Part shown: in pieces, positions 47,406-55,300 of the stretch
Layout: every line of letters begins with the position of its first letter
Numbering within the stretch: the first letter of the stretch is position 1
Notes under the pieces: model-generated
Databases searched by the model: none
Told to the model about the DNA's origin: nothing
Seen by the model: the letters and a program-made list of their open reading frames with translations, nothing else
Position numbers and translations under genes: made by a program
Source of the DNA: a virus
DNA: 64,000 bases
IMG/VR virus record: IMGVR_UViG_3300006931_000029
Coordinates: 157,124 to 221,123 of that record
Reading direction: 5' to 3' (one strand)

Positions 47406-47765
47406 TCACAGCTGAACTTTCTCGACGTGCTGGGTAAAGATAGCCCAGATAGCGTCGGTGCTTGAATCACGGACTCCCGACCAGTCGCCTTCCATTGCCA
47501 TCTCTGGATGGTCGGTCATGCTAGCGATCTTCGGGTCGGTCCAGACAGTAAGCGAACGGATAGCGCCGAGTGGCAACCACATACCGAAGGCACAGAGGTC
47601 AGAAGTGCATTCGATTTTGACGTCGAAATCTCGGTTTGACTTACGTTCGATGCTGACAACCTTGGCGTTCGTCATGCCCATATTTTGGGCAAGGTCCACG
47701 AAGATGCGATCAGCTAGAAGTCTCTCGGCTGGGCGGAGGTTGATGTCGATTTCAGACGGGTTCAT
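47406..47765 (-). CDS. Hypothetical protein, 119 aa
   Basis: MNPSEIDINLRPAERLLADR, then MGMTNAKVVSIERKSNRDFD. Overlaps the upstream gene by 14 bases. No family recognised. Confidence 0.65.
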   Translation of the reverse strand: MNPSEIDINLRPAERLLADRIFVDLAQNMGMTNAKVVSIERKSNRDFDVKIECTSDLCAFGMWLPLGAIRSLTVWTDPKIASMTDHPEMAMEGDWSGVRDSSTDAIWAIFTQHVEKVQL

Positions 47766-48003
47766 CGGGAAGAGAGATGAGATGGTTGATCGCTGCAACG
47801 GCCTTGAGAAAGTTCTCGACGTTGGCGACGAGGAACTGGCCGCTAGGAAAGAGATTGTCCGTAACGTCCTTGTGGTCTTTGTTGAACACGCGGAGCTCTG
47901 GAATTCTGCTCATGATGGTGGTACAGCTGATCTTGAAACCCTCGTGTTCGAAAACGGCTTGGGCTTCTTGCGGCGTAGAGTCGATGGCGTAGATGCGGAG
48001 CAT
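47752..48003 (-). CDS. Hypothetical protein, 83 aa
   Basis: Alpha/beta (MLRIYAIDSTPQEAQAVFEH, KISCTTIMSRIPELRVF). One base from the upstream gene. No family recognised. Confidence 0.6.
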   Translation of the reverse strand: MLRIYAIDSTPQEAQAVFEHEGFKISCTTIMSRIPELRVFNKDHKDVTDNLFPSGQFLVANVENFLKAVAAINHLISLPDEPV

Positions 48004-48004
48004 G

Positions 48005-48511
48005 TTATTTGAGGAGAAGTTGAGGTGCTGGAAGCGAGAGATTCATCTTGAGTTGGACGGGTTTTGGCATGAACCACGCTTTGACTTCTTTCCACGAACC
48101 CTTGACAACCGGTTCATCCCAATTATTTGCACAAAAGACTTCCCAACCGGCGAAGCCCCATGCGTTACGGTTAACAGCGAAGAGCACGTCACCTGATTTA
48201 CGGTCGCAAATCTTGAAGCTATCGTAGGTCGGGAATTTTGCAGCTGGGCAGTTGTTTTTGAAGAAGACGTAGCAATCTTCGGCCTTGAACTTCTCCGAGT
48301 GGATGATGCTCTTAGCGGCACTCCACAGCCGCTTGCCGCGATTGAACAGGCTGCTCTCGGAGCAGAACCAGTCGTACCATAGCCCGAGAACATTGGCTTC
48401 GTTCGCTTCGTGCTTGAGAAGTTGCTGGACTAGATTGCTTTTATTCGAGCCACTTCCGTCGATGTTTAGCATCGACTTGTTGGCAACGACATGAAATGAT
48501 GATGAGGCCAT
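48005..48511 (-). CDS. Hypothetical protein, 168 aa
   Basis: Aromatic and Cys-containing: LWYDWFCSESSLFNRGKRLW, then CYVFFKNNCPAAKFPTYDSF. Long helices in the first half. It is the second gene of the DUF262 operon. Confidence 0.65.
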   Translation of the reverse strand: MASSSFHVVANKSMLNIDGSGSNKSNLVQQLLKHEANEANVLGLWYDWFCSESSLFNRGKRLWSAAKSIIHSEKFKAEDCYVFFKNNCPAAKFPTYDSFKICDRKSGDVLFAVNRNAWGFAGWEVFCANNWDEPVVKGSWKEVKAWFMPKPVQLKMNLSLPAPQLLLK

Positions 48512-48518
48512 GGTAGGA

Positions 48519-49052
48519 TTATTTCTTGGAGCGTTCCTGTTCCCAAAGGGCGGTGACGCGATCGATTTCAGATTGAGCGTGAGGAGTTCCGCCGGTGTTC
48601 ATCTCGAGGTACCATTGAAGCACGTCCGCGTACGACGAAAGACTTCCGACTTGAAAGATCAAGCTGGTGCGGCGAGCGATGGTATCGAAATCGTCGTAGT
48701 CGAGGAACGAGTGACCGAAGACAGGGATTTCTCCGCGCAGCATCTTGCGAACAGCCGTGAGACGCTGGAGACCATCGACGAGGTACATCGGTCCCTCAAA
48801 ATTGTTTTGCCAACCGCGGCAGTTGAAGATGATGGTACGGCCAGACTCGCCGCCGCGGATCAGAAACTCGCAGAAGGCGATCTGTTGTTCGCGAGACCAG
48901 ACGTGGCCACGCTGAAATTCAGGTTCGAGGATAAGCGGGCAGGTCCGCCGACCTTCGTCAGACCAACGACCGATCGTGAATTCAACTTCAGCGACCGTCA
49001 CGTCGATGCGGTAGTGGGCTTGTTTGAGTTGAGGGATGGCCGAAAGTTTCAT
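48519..49052 (-). CDS. DUF262 (ParB/GmrS N-terminal-like) protein
   Basis: 177 residues. LEPEFQRGHVWSREQQIAFC and MYLVDGLQRLTAVRKMLRGE are the hallmark 'P.FQR...W....Q' and 'DGLQRLT' of DUF262, a ParB/sulfiredoxin-like NTP-binding fold used in GmrSD-type restriction and regulatory proteins. The nuclease half is missing, so it may be a decoy or a stand-alone NTP-sensing protein. ATG 49052 is six bases after the promoter -10 box. Confidence 0.85.
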   Translation of the reverse strand: MKLSAIPQLKQAHYRIDVTVAEVEFTIGRWSDEGRRTCPLILEPEFQRGHVWSREQQIAFCEFLIRGGESGRTIIFNCRGWQNNFEGPMYLVDGLQRLTAVRKMLRGEIPVFGHSFLDYDDFDTIARRTSLIFQVGSLSSYADVLQWYLEMNTGGTPHAQSEIDRVTALWEQERSKK

Positions 49053-49058
49053 GCGAAC

Positions 49059-49087
49059 ATTCAACCCACTTTATTTGAAAATGTAAA
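49059..49087 (-). promoter_or_regulatory. Leaderless-type promoter of the DUF262 operon
   Basis: TTTACA at 49082-49087 and TTGAAT at 49059-49064 with a 17-base spacer including AAAGTGGG; six bases to ATG 49052. Nearly identical to the copy at 10.05 kb. Confidence 0.65.
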
Positions 49088-49133
49088 CAAAAAAGTGTAC
49101 GGCTCCGCTACTTTATTTTTTACAATTGGAAAC

Positions 49134-49334
49134 CTATCTCGGCGCCAATCCGAACCGCTTCCGATGGCCAAAAGCGGATAAGTCCAGAAATTGGCTTTCG
49201 CGTACGCAGTCTACCTCCGCCAAGAAATTTACTAACTGCATCACGTCGCCAGGACGGAGACGAAGCGGACCTTGTTTTTTATCGGCCTCGATGAGTCGTT
49301 CGAACACGCTCTTTTCAGCTTTAGATTTTGGCAT
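49134..49334 (-). CDS. Hypothetical basic protein, 66 aa
   Basis: MPKSKAEKSVFERLIEADKK, then RLRPGDVMQLVNFLAEVDCV. Helical; last gene of its operon, with the next promoter just downstream. Confidence 0.6.
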   Translation of the reverse strand: MPKSKAEKSVFERLIEADKKQGPLRLRPGDVMQLVNFLAEVDCVRESQFLDLSAFGHRKRFGLAPR

Positions 49335-49521
49335 TTGAATCTAGCTCCCAGAAATCTGTGTGCCAGCCGGTATTGCAGGTCGACAGCGCGTAGCCGTCAA
49401 CGTGAACTAGAAGCTGGCCGCGGCGCGTGTATCGAATAACCGTTCCCTTATTTCCCCTAGGCATGACGCGAGTTCGTTCGCCTGCTTCAGTTTTCCTCAC
49501 TCGTTCGCCTGGGTGCAACAT
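49321..49521 (-). CDS. Hypothetical protein, 66 aa
   Basis: MLHPGERVRKTEAGERTRVM, then NKGTVIRYTRRGQLLVHVDG: a small beta-barrel style pattern like KOW/SH3 folds. ATG 49542 would add seven residues but more overlap. Confidence 0.6.
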   Translation of the reverse strand: MLHPGERVRKTEAGERTRVMPRGNKGTVIRYTRRGQLLVHVDGYALSTCNTGWHTDFWELDSNAKI

Positions 49522-49837
49522 TGCCGTTCTGACGCCGTTCATTTTTGTGGATATTGTAGACCTTCTTCCTGATGTGCGGAGCCGTCGGTCGATAGATCGT
49601 GATGATGAGATTTTGCTTGACGACCAAAACGAAGCCTCGTCCGTAGATTTTAGAGACGTCCGATTTGGGATCGCTTTTGAGTTTCTTGCCGTTGAGGAAG
49701 CAGTATTCGACTTTGGTCCTGGCGCGTTCCGGCGACTTGCAACCGGTGCGCTCCATGTAACGCTTGACAGCGTGAGCAGAGACAACAGGGATTTGCACAC
49801 TCAATCTACAGGCGAGAGACTCTTTCGTCGATTGCAT
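49487..49837 (-). CDS. Conserved phage protein, 116 aa
   Basis: IPVVSAHAVKRYMERTGCKS, then GRGFVLVVKQNLIITIYRPT resembles a family with the pattern 'HA..RY.ER' followed by a beta-rich end, similar to RelE-like toxins of phage origin. No catalytic set can be confirmed. Overlaps both neighbours by about 32-35 bases. Confidence 0.65.
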   Translation of the reverse strand: MQSTKESLACRLSVQIPVVSAHAVKRYMERTGCKSPERARTKVEYCFLNGKKLKSDPKSDVSKIYGRGFVLVVKQNLIITIYRPTAPHIRKKVYNIHKNERRQNGNVAPRRTSEEN

Positions 49838-50036
49838 TTGGCAGGTCCTGCATGGCTTCGAATTGCTTTGGTGAGAGGACTTCTAGCTGTCCTCCGGTTT
49901 TGTGATCGAACACTAAACGACCTTTCTTCGTGGGTACATCTCCCGCTTTCTTCAAACACGAAACGCACATGGTTGCGTCTGGAACAGCTTCCAAACGTTC
50001 CGGTGGAATCGGGTTCTTGCAGCGGGAGCAGTTCAT
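49806..50036 (-). CDS. TraR/DksA-type zinc-finger protein, 76 aa
   Basis: MNCSRCKNPIPPERLEAVPD and MCVSCLKKAG form the C4 zinc finger of the TraR/DksA family. Short phage members can bind the secondary channel of RNA polymerase, but this one lacks the long coiled coil, so binding is uncertain. ATGA-coupled to the HD gene. Confidence 0.75.
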   Translation of the reverse strand: MNCSRCKNPIPPERLEAVPDATMCVSCLKKAGDVPTKKGRLVFDHKTGGQLEVLSPKQFEAMQDLPNAIDERVSRL

Positions 50037-50608
50037 CGAAGGGCGGCGTATGGTTTCCGTTCGAAGAGAATGTAGTGAGCGAGAAGGTACTTGGTGCGCA
50101 TCGCCTTCTGACGACCCTTGCTCGGAATGCCCTTGATGTCTTCCCAGTTCACGTTCATGTCTTCCTCCTTTACCAACAGGACGATCCAGTCGCCATCGTC
50201 TCTGATCGAAATGATGTAGTCAAGGTAGTCTCCGCCGGTTGTGTTGGACAACTTGTCGATGCACTTGATGGCGAGGTCAACGGCAACGGCAGGAATGCCT
50301 TCGGCTAACCAACGATCCCTCAAAGGAAATCCTGGTTTGTCTTCCTTCACATCGTGGCCGATAGCGGTCAACAAAGCGACAAGGAGAAACATAGATGTGT
50401 CGTCAGCCAGACCATAGAAACCGGCGACCAACTTAACCTCAGGATACGCCATCGAACTGATCTTGTCGTGAACGCGTCGTGCCACCTCAACCGGATGCTC
50501 GACGTACGGCGTTGTCTGGTCGGCTCGGAACTGGTCGGCGTGTGCGTCTCGGACTACGACTTCGGCGCGATAGAAATGTTTGCTGACGTCTGCGAGGGAT
50601 ATGCTCAT
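50033..50608 (-). CDS. HD-domain alarmone hydrolase-like protein
   Basis: 191 residues from ATG 50608 (ATGA-coupled). Segments TTPYVEHPVEVARRV, VALLTAIGHDVKEDKPGFPL, and DKLSNTTGGDYLDYIISIRD follow the order of SpoT/MESH1 hydrolases ('PY..HP..VA', 'AA.LHD..ED', 'LT....Y....I'). The HD pair (His-Asp) is present in GHDVKED. It might degrade (p)ppGpp or another nucleotide signal; no synthetase domain is seen. Confidence 0.75.
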   Translation of the reverse strand: MSISLADVSKHFYRAEVVVRDAHADQFRADQTTPYVEHPVEVARRVHDKISSMAYPEVKLVAGFYGLADDTSMFLLVALLTAIGHDVKEDKPGFPLRDRWLAEGIPAVAVDLAIKCIDKLSNTTGGDYLDYIISIRDDGDWIVLLVKEEDMNVNWEDIKGIPSKGRQKAMRTKYLLAHYILFERKPYAALR

Positions 50609-51474
50609 GGTTGGAGATTGACGATTCGGTAGGTTTGTCCAGCGGAGTCTTTCCACTCTTCGGGACCAACCCACGTCGACTTGATTTTGATTTTGCGGAT
50701 GTTGCCTTGTGCGTCTCTGCGAAACCGTTCAGATTTCAGCATGCGTTCGTGCGCTCGGCGGGTATGCGCTATGCGAGTGATTTCTCTGCTAGGGTCTTGG
50801 TTGACCGTTGCGCCACGAACAACCATCTTATCGTTCGCTGCGTGCGTCCGATGAATTACTGTGTAGTGCTCCCGAGCTTTTGCCCACTGAACGGATTTTC
50901 CGGGGCGGGTCGGTTCAACCTTGGCGACGAAATTACCAGGGCGAAGGTACTCAAGCGAAATAGATTCAAGGCAGACGATGAGAATCGTGACGGCGCGATC
51001 AAGTGCGGCTTGGGCCGTCGGTTCAAGAATCTGAGAACCGTATGGACCTTTCGTGATCTCCTTGCCGTTGTCATGGCGGAATGCCCGACTGTTCCAGTCA
51101 GCGACGCCAGGTTTAGGCGTGGCGTTGAGGAACACCTTCAGGATCATTTTCTTTCCATCGATGTTGTTGGTCACGACAGCCACGGTTCGAAGCATCGCGT
51201 CGTGCCGTTCGCAGACCCCGTAGTGCGTTCCCCACTTAGTCCGAATCCAGTACCGGAAAGATTGGAATGGCGTTTCAAAAACCTTTCCGAAGAAGTTCAG
51301 CGTAGTGCTGAGCCGCGCATCCATCTGCTCCTTCGTCTCGTTGCCGAAGTCATACGTGATCAACGGCCACGTCTTGAAATGCTCTAGCTGCTTCATCGTC
51401 TCGGCCCGACCTGCGTCAGGGTAGGCGATGTCGATTGCTCGAACAAGCTCTTCGTTAATGGTGATCGGATTCAC
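50605..51474 (-). CDS. Hypothetical protein with basic C-terminus, 289 aa
   Basis: Start GTG 51474 lies seven bases after a -10-like box. The last 80 residues (ITRIAHTRRAHERMLKSERF and IKSTWVGPEEWKDSAG) match a phage family pattern in which 'RR.H.R.L' precedes 'TWVG..EW'. The rest (FQSFRYWIRTKWGTHYGVCE) is unassigned. First gene of the operon that holds the HD and TraR/DksA-type genes. Confidence 0.7.
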   Translation of the reverse strand: MNPITINEELVRAIDIAYPDAGRAETMKQLEHFKTWPLITYDFGNETKEQMDARLSTTLNFFGKVFETPFQSFRYWIRTKWGTHYGVCERHDAMLRTVAVVTNNIDGKKMILKVFLNATPKPGVADWNSRAFRHDNGKEITKGPYGSQILEPTAQAALDRAVTILIVCLESISLEYLRPGNFVAKVEPTRPGKSVQWAKAREHYTVIHRTHAANDKMVVRGATVNQDPSREITRIAHTRRAHERMLKSERFRRDAQGNIRKIKIKSTWVGPEEWKDSAGQTYRIVNLQP

Positions 51475-51481
51475 TTAGACC

Positions 51482-51509
51482 ACCATACCGTTGGGACGGA
51501 TTTTGTAAA
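51482..51509 (-). promoter_or_regulatory. Leaderless-type promoter
   Basis: TTTACA at 51504-51509 and TATGGT at 51482-51487 with a 16-base spacer; seven bases to a GTG start at 51474. Confidence 0.6.
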
Positions 51510-51523
51510 CAAAAATTTATGGC

Positions 51524-52063
51524 TTATGCCCAAAAGACACCCCTGTCGATCAAGTTGTCGATGTCGACTCCATGGGAGTAACCCTTCTGACTAATCCAGC
51601 AACGATGGCGCGCGTCTTCTGTAGGAAATCCCCATGGCCATTCGTTCGCGATCGACGTGAGCGTAATCAACTCCTGATCCTGTCCGTAAAGGCGGTGAAG
51701 AGTGTAGCACCACATCACGGCGTCGCCCGGCCCTTTGCAGAGATTTAACACGTAAAAGAAAACCTCAATGGTCAACTGCGTAGACTCGTGCATTCTACCT
51801 GCGAAGACTTTGAAACCAAAGCCTTCAGAGACTTTAGCAATGACGGAGGCGTGACGATTGTTCGCTAGATTAGTACGATCAAACGGCGTCAACTTGCCTT
51901 CTTTTTCATCTTCGCTCTCGGCGGCCAAAAGCTGCAGAAACATCAAGCTCTGGTCCGGGGTCATCGGCTCGATGTCCTCCTTAGCTCGAAAGTCGAGCAA
52001 CGATTTCAAGACGATCTTCTCGCCTGTTTTCGGACTGATAGTGATGTCTGGTTTGTCGCTCAT
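51524..52063 (-). CDS. Hypothetical protein, 179 aa
   Basis: Acidic start (MSDKPDITISPKTGEKIVLK), helices in the middle, and an aromatic end (SIANEWPWGFPTEDARHRCW). ATGA-coupled upstream. No family recognised. Confidence 0.65.
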   Translation of the reverse strand: MSDKPDITISPKTGEKIVLKSLLDFRAKEDIEPMTPDQSLMFLQLLAAESEDEKEGKLTPFDRTNLANNRHASVIAKVSEGFGFKVFAGRMHESTQLTIEVFFYVLNLCKGPGDAVMWCYTLHRLYGQDQELITLTSIANEWPWGFPTEDARHRCWISQKGYSHGVDIDNLIDRGVFWA

Positions 52064-52455
52064 TTGATGTTGAGAAGTTTCTTGGCTGCTGCTTCGACCT
52101 GAGGATCAAGCCAGTCCTTTTTAGAAGGAAGATCGGAGATGATCTGGCGCAAAAGGCTCTCCGCTAGATTCTCACCGTTCAAGGGTTGACGACCGACCAC
52201 GGCGTTGTTTAGAATCGTTGTTGCGTCGAGAGCCGTTGAATCCATCGCCATTTGAAGCTGCTCAAAGCTTCCGCAGTCCTTACGAGCGTCAAAGTTATCG
52301 GGCAAGATGGCGATCGCCTGCACCTCGATGTAGGTCTTTCCCTTGAGCGGGCCTTTAGTGACGTGACCGCGGTAATTTACCCGGTCCCATGTCCATCTAA
52401 TTATTGCCGGAAGATTGGCGGGCTTTTCTGGAAGATCGATTCTCTTCGACGACAT
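52060..52455 (-). CDS. Hypothetical protein, 131 aa
   Basis: MSSKRIDLPEKPANLPAIIR, then IRWTWDRVNYRGHVTKG, and helical C-terminus. Overlaps the upstream membrane gene by 59 bases in another frame. Confidence 0.6.
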   Translation of the reverse strand: MSSKRIDLPEKPANLPAIIRWTWDRVNYRGHVTKGPLKGKTYIEVQAIAILPDNFDARKDCGSFEQLQMAMDSTALDATTILNNAVVGRQPLNGENLAESLLRQIISDLPSKKDWLDPQVEAAAKKLLNIK

Positions 52456-52633
52456 AGTAGGCAGCGGTTGAAGCCAGGACTTGGCCAGTTGTGAGAAGGA
52501 AAGCTAGAAGGAGTTTGAACCAGACGCTAATCGACTGACCGAATGGTAACATCAACGTCAGGATGTAGACCGCGCCTACGTTGAACAGAAAGGCGAAGGC
52601 GGTGAGCGTGGTTGAGATAGGGGGCGACTTCAA
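52397..52633 (-). CDS. Two-helix membrane protein, 78 aa
   Basis: A TTG start at 52633 overlaps the upstream stop (TTGA). TTLTAFAFLFNVGAVYILTL and WFKLLLAFLLTTGQVLASTA are transmembrane helices; the tail is basic and Ser-rich. A TTG start is unusual but fits the coupling. Confidence 0.6.
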   Translation of the reverse strand: MKSPPISTTLTAFAFLFNVGAVYILTLMLPFGQSISVWFKLLLAFLLTTGQVLASTAAYYVVEENRSSRKARQSSGNN

Positions 52634-53052
52634 GGTTTGGTTTTCTTCCGATGATCGTAGACGATGTGCTTCTGTTCTTCGGCATGCATGCGAGGAGCGA
52701 AGACGTGGCACTTCCCATCGTCTAGCAAGAACTCACGGTGGATCGTGTCGGCAGGAAGATTGGCGTCAGGCTTGGACATTTCAACAACGGCTGTTTCTGG
52801 TTTTTGAACCAATTCGCCTTTCCACATTCTTCCGCTTACCTTGGGAACGACCGGAGCTTCGTCTCGCTGTTGTCGTTTGCCGGCTTTCGAGACATAGGTC
52901 TTGAGCAGGATTTCCAAACTACCTGCTTTCTCGATACGACCTCGAATGTACTCAGGATCGGAATAAACGACCTCGTCTCCAGTGACTGAACACTTCAGCG
53001 TGAGAGGGCAGGGAAAGCCAAGAGTCGGGTTGATCGGGTTGATGCCGCTCAT
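52630..53052 (-). CDS. Hypothetical protein, 140 aa
   Basis: FPCPLTLKCSVTGDEVVYSD then PEYIRGRIEKAGSLEILLKT shows a CxL..C start followed by a helix, a layout of phage zinc-knuckle proteins. Basic tail. ATGA-coupled to the HU-like gene. Confidence 0.65.
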   Translation of the reverse strand: MSGINPINPTLGFPCPLTLKCSVTGDEVVYSDPEYIRGRIEKAGSLEILLKTYVSKAGKRQQRDEAPVVPKVSGRMWKGELVQKPETAVVEMSKPDANLPADTIHREFLLDDGKCHVFAPRMHAEEQKHIVYDHRKKTKP

Positions 53053-53264
53053 GTGAGGAACGACTTTGAAGGAACGAACTTCACTACTGATCGGGCCTGA
53101 ACCTTGACGATTTGACCGCTCGGCAAACGCTGGTTGCCGGCTTTCTTCTTCACGATCTTGAAGGTGCCGAAACCGCGGATTGACAGCTTTCCGTTCTGGC
53201 GAACGGATTGCCGGATGTCACTCAGAAAATTCTGCAGATTTGGTGCAAGAGGCTTGACGATCAT
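53049..53264 (-). CDS. HU/IHF-family DNA-binding protein
   Basis: 71 residues. KLSIRGFGTFKIVKKKAGNQ, then VKVQARSVVKFVPSKSFLT matches the beta-arm and C-terminal part of HU/IHF ('GFGTF.v..R..R.grNP.TG..i.i.a...p.F.pgK.l'). Several consensus residues differ: the 'RNP.TG' tip is replaced by NQRLPSG. HU-like proteins bend and compact DNA. First gene of its operon. Confidence 0.8.
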   Translation of the reverse strand: MIVKPLAPNLQNFLSDIRQSVRQNGKLSIRGFGTFKIVKKKAGNQRLPSGQIVKVQARSVVKFVPSKSFLT

Positions 53265-53270
53265 GAAGCC

Positions 53271-53298
53271 ATCCTACACTTTGGTTGGAATTTGTAAA
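53271..53298 (-). promoter_or_regulatory. Leaderless-type promoter of the HU-like operon
   Basis: TTTACA at 53293-53298 and TAGGAT at 53271-53276 with a 16-base spacer that includes AAAGTG; six bases to ATG 53264. Confidence 0.65.
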
Positions 53299-53327
53299 CA
53301 AAAAAGTGTTGGCCTATTTCAGCCAAA

Positions 53328-53831
53328 CTAGCGCTTTGCGGTCCCAACTCCATCGTTTTTCTCGATGATGTCTAGGAACGCAAATGTTTTTCCTGAGTAC
53401 GCGTAGCCCAGCAAGATCGATTCAAACTCCTGGTCTGTGATCCACGAAAAACCCTGCTCCTTCACATACTCAATTGCGCCGTCGGGATTGAAACGCACCA
53501 GTCGTTGATTGACGAGCCGAGCTTCAGATGGAATCTTCACCACGATTGGTAGTGTCACGACGCTCGCGACTCGCACGAACGGAGACGTGCGGTGCCAACC
53601 AGGGTGTTGAACCGTCACAGACCCGTCGCTCGAGTCGTACGCCAACCCAACGTGGTTGAGCGAAATATGGTTCAAGCAGAGAATGTAGAAAAGTGGAGCG
53701 CCGAAAACCAGGATTACGGCTAAAGCGATGAGAGACCAACGAAGTATAGAGCGCATAGTACTGCCAGGAGAACGATAAATCTCCTCCAGCGCCGGGTCAT
53801 ACCCGAGTTTTGCTGAAGGAGATTTGCTCAT
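53328..53831 (-). CDS. Membrane-anchored SPFH/prohibitin-like protein
   Basis: 167 residues. One N-terminal helix (WSLIALAVILVFGAPLFYIL) followed by ISLNHVGLAYDSSDGSVTVQ, then HPGWHRTSPFVRVASVVTLP, the 'vg.v......G....GWH...P' pattern of short SPFH-like proteins found in phages. The domain is truncated relative to bacterial flotillins. Function unknown. Confidence 0.65.
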   Translation of the reverse strand: MSKSPSAKLGYDPALEEIYRSPGSTMRSILRWSLIALAVILVFGAPLFYILCLNHISLNHVGLAYDSSDGSVTVQHPGWHRTSPFVRVASVVTLPIVVKIPSEARLVNQRLVRFNPDGAIEYVKEQGFSWITDQEFESILLGYAYSGKTFAFLDIIEKNDGVGTAKR

Positions 53832-53834
53832 TGG

Positions 53835-53951
53835 TTAAGAAGCCGGAGCTTCGGTTGGAGCTGGCGTGGCTGGTGTCGGTTCGGCCGGTGCAGGCGTTGC
53901 GACTTTCGGTTTGCCAGCTGAGGTTTCGTTATCTTCTGCGGGAGCGCCCAT
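53835..53951 (-). CDS. Pro/Ala/Thr-rich peptide, 38 aa
   Basis: MGAPAEDNETSAGKPKVATP, then PAEPTPATPAPTEAPAS. Low-complexity, acidic start and Pro-rich tail. It fits exactly between its neighbours (three bases to the next ATG). Possibly a flexible linker protein; translation is inferred from spacing. Confidence 0.5.
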   Translation of the reverse strand: MGAPAEDNETSAGKPKVATPAPAEPTPATPAPTEAPAS

Positions 53952-53968
53952 GGTGATGTCCTGTTGGT

Positions 53969-55300
53969 TTACGTTAATGAGCCAACAGCGACGGTTTCTT
54001 TGTCGTCAGCCGTTGGCCCGAAAGAGAGAAGACGCGGAACAATTCCGGTGGTGGCTTTGATCTCTGTCAATAACCAGTCAATGGTTCCTACGTCTTTGTA
54101 GACCGGTTTTGCGTTCTCAAGAGCTTGTGTAACTTTGGCCCGTGCAAACAAATCCCGAGAACTAGAATGATCGAGACGCATGGTAGACCTATCCGGCAAT
54201 CTGTACTCTGAGCAGACCTTCAGTTCGCCAAGTGAACTTACCCGATCCAAGCATGTCACGGCTAGGTAGTCCATCTTGCCGGCGACGTCGCACGCGTACT
54301 TCAATGCCACAGTGTCGAGCCAACCAGCCCTCATGCCACCTTGCCATCGGTTGTGGACGTTGTGCTGCTCTGGAAGTCTGCGCGTCATATCCTCGTCATA
54401 AGCAACAAAGGGACCCGCGCCATGTCTCGTGCTGTAGGCTCGCGTTACGCCGATCTTGGTAACCTCTCCGCCATAGCCGATCTCGTCCAACATTTCGTCG
54501 GCGTTGGCGAACGTCGTTGTGCTCCACGTGGTATGAGGATGAAAACCGTACCACTCGTCTAACAACACGCCTTGAGCGCCTTCGAAGACGATTGGTCTGT
54601 CTTGGTTGGCGATGTCTCTCCACGTGTTGCGCGGCACGATATGAACCTCTTGGACGAAACTTTGATAAATTCCTAGAAAGAAGTCGATGACTGATCCGTC
54701 AACGAAGCAATCCTCAAACTCCTGCATCGCGTCTGGATGAAACGACGCGCCATCGAGCATCCTCTTCAACTTGGCGCATTTGTGCTCTCTCAAGAGCTTT
54801 AGTTTCTGTCTGACGAGGTCTGGATAGAATAAATCTCCAGCTCGGATAACGAACTGAGGATTCAACATGACGTCCTCCATCGTCTCGCCGATGCCGATGC
54901 CGCACGTTCCGTGGGCTCCGTCACCGCGGTGCAGCTCAATGATTCGGTTCGCCGCTTGTTGAAAAGGGCTGATGATAGGCGCCTCGTGATCTATGAAAGT
55001 GCGAGCCATCGGCTTCGACACGCCAAGCGTCTCGAGATGCGCGGCTTCCTTCATCATAGCCTTTGGAGCGATCAGCACGTGTTTCGACAGGAACGTGGTG
55101 GTATCGTCCACGAACATGCCGCTGCCGAACTGAGAAAATTTGTGGCTTCGTCCATCACTTGTGACGACGTGGTGGGCCGCCTGAGCGCCACCGTTAAACC
55201 GGACCACAGTTCCAGCGCCCACCTTGCGGACAAGGTAATCGACGGTCGTTCCTTTGCCTTGGTCTCCATATCCAAGGTCGACGACGATGTAGGCTTTCAT
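53969..55300 (-). CDS. purA: Divergent adenylosuccinate synthetase
   Basis: 443 residues, close to the bacterial PurA length. VDLGYGDQGKGTTVDYL keeps Asp13, Gly15, Lys16 and Gly17 of the GDEGKG loop but has Gln14 instead of Glu. GGAQAAHHV keeps His43 (E. coli His41). PIVFEGAQGVLLDEWYG keeps the GAQG IMP-binding loop, and STRHGAGPF and GWLDTVALKYA are retained. The 'TTGRGIG' region is changed to GTCGIGIGETMED. Normal PurA joins IMP and aspartate. In PurZ of 2-aminoadenine phages the Asp13 position is Ser, so Asp13 here favours IMP-like chemistry. The substrate is uncertain because many IMP-pocket residues differ. Confidence 0.85.
   Translation of the reverse strand: MKAYIVVDLGYGDQGKGTTVDYLVRKVGAGTVVRFNGGAQAAHHVVTSDGRSHKFSQFGSGMFVDDTTTFLSKHVLIAPKAMMKEAAHLETLGVSKPMARTFIDHEAPIISPFQQAANRIIELHRGDGAHGTCGIGIGETMEDVMLNPQFVIRAGDLFYPDLVRQKLKLLREHKCAKLKRMLDGASFHPDAMQEFEDCFVDGSVIDFFLGIYQSFVQEVHIVPRNTWRDIANQDRPIVFEGAQGVLLDEWYGFHPHTTWSTTTFANADEMLDEIGYGGEVTKIGVTRAYSTRHGAGPFVAYDEDMTRRLPEQHNVHNRWQGGMRAGWLDTVALKYACDVAGKMDYLAVTCLDRVSSLGELKVCSEYRLPDRSTMRLDHSSSRDLFARAKVTQALENAKPVYKDVGTIDWLLTEIKATTGIVPRLLSFGPTADDKETVAVGSLT

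Noticed and set aside
53969-55300. PurZ (2-aminoadenylosuccinate synthetase)
   Set aside because: Asp13 is retained where PurZ has Ser, and no MazZ, DatZ or DpoZ-like gene is in the window.
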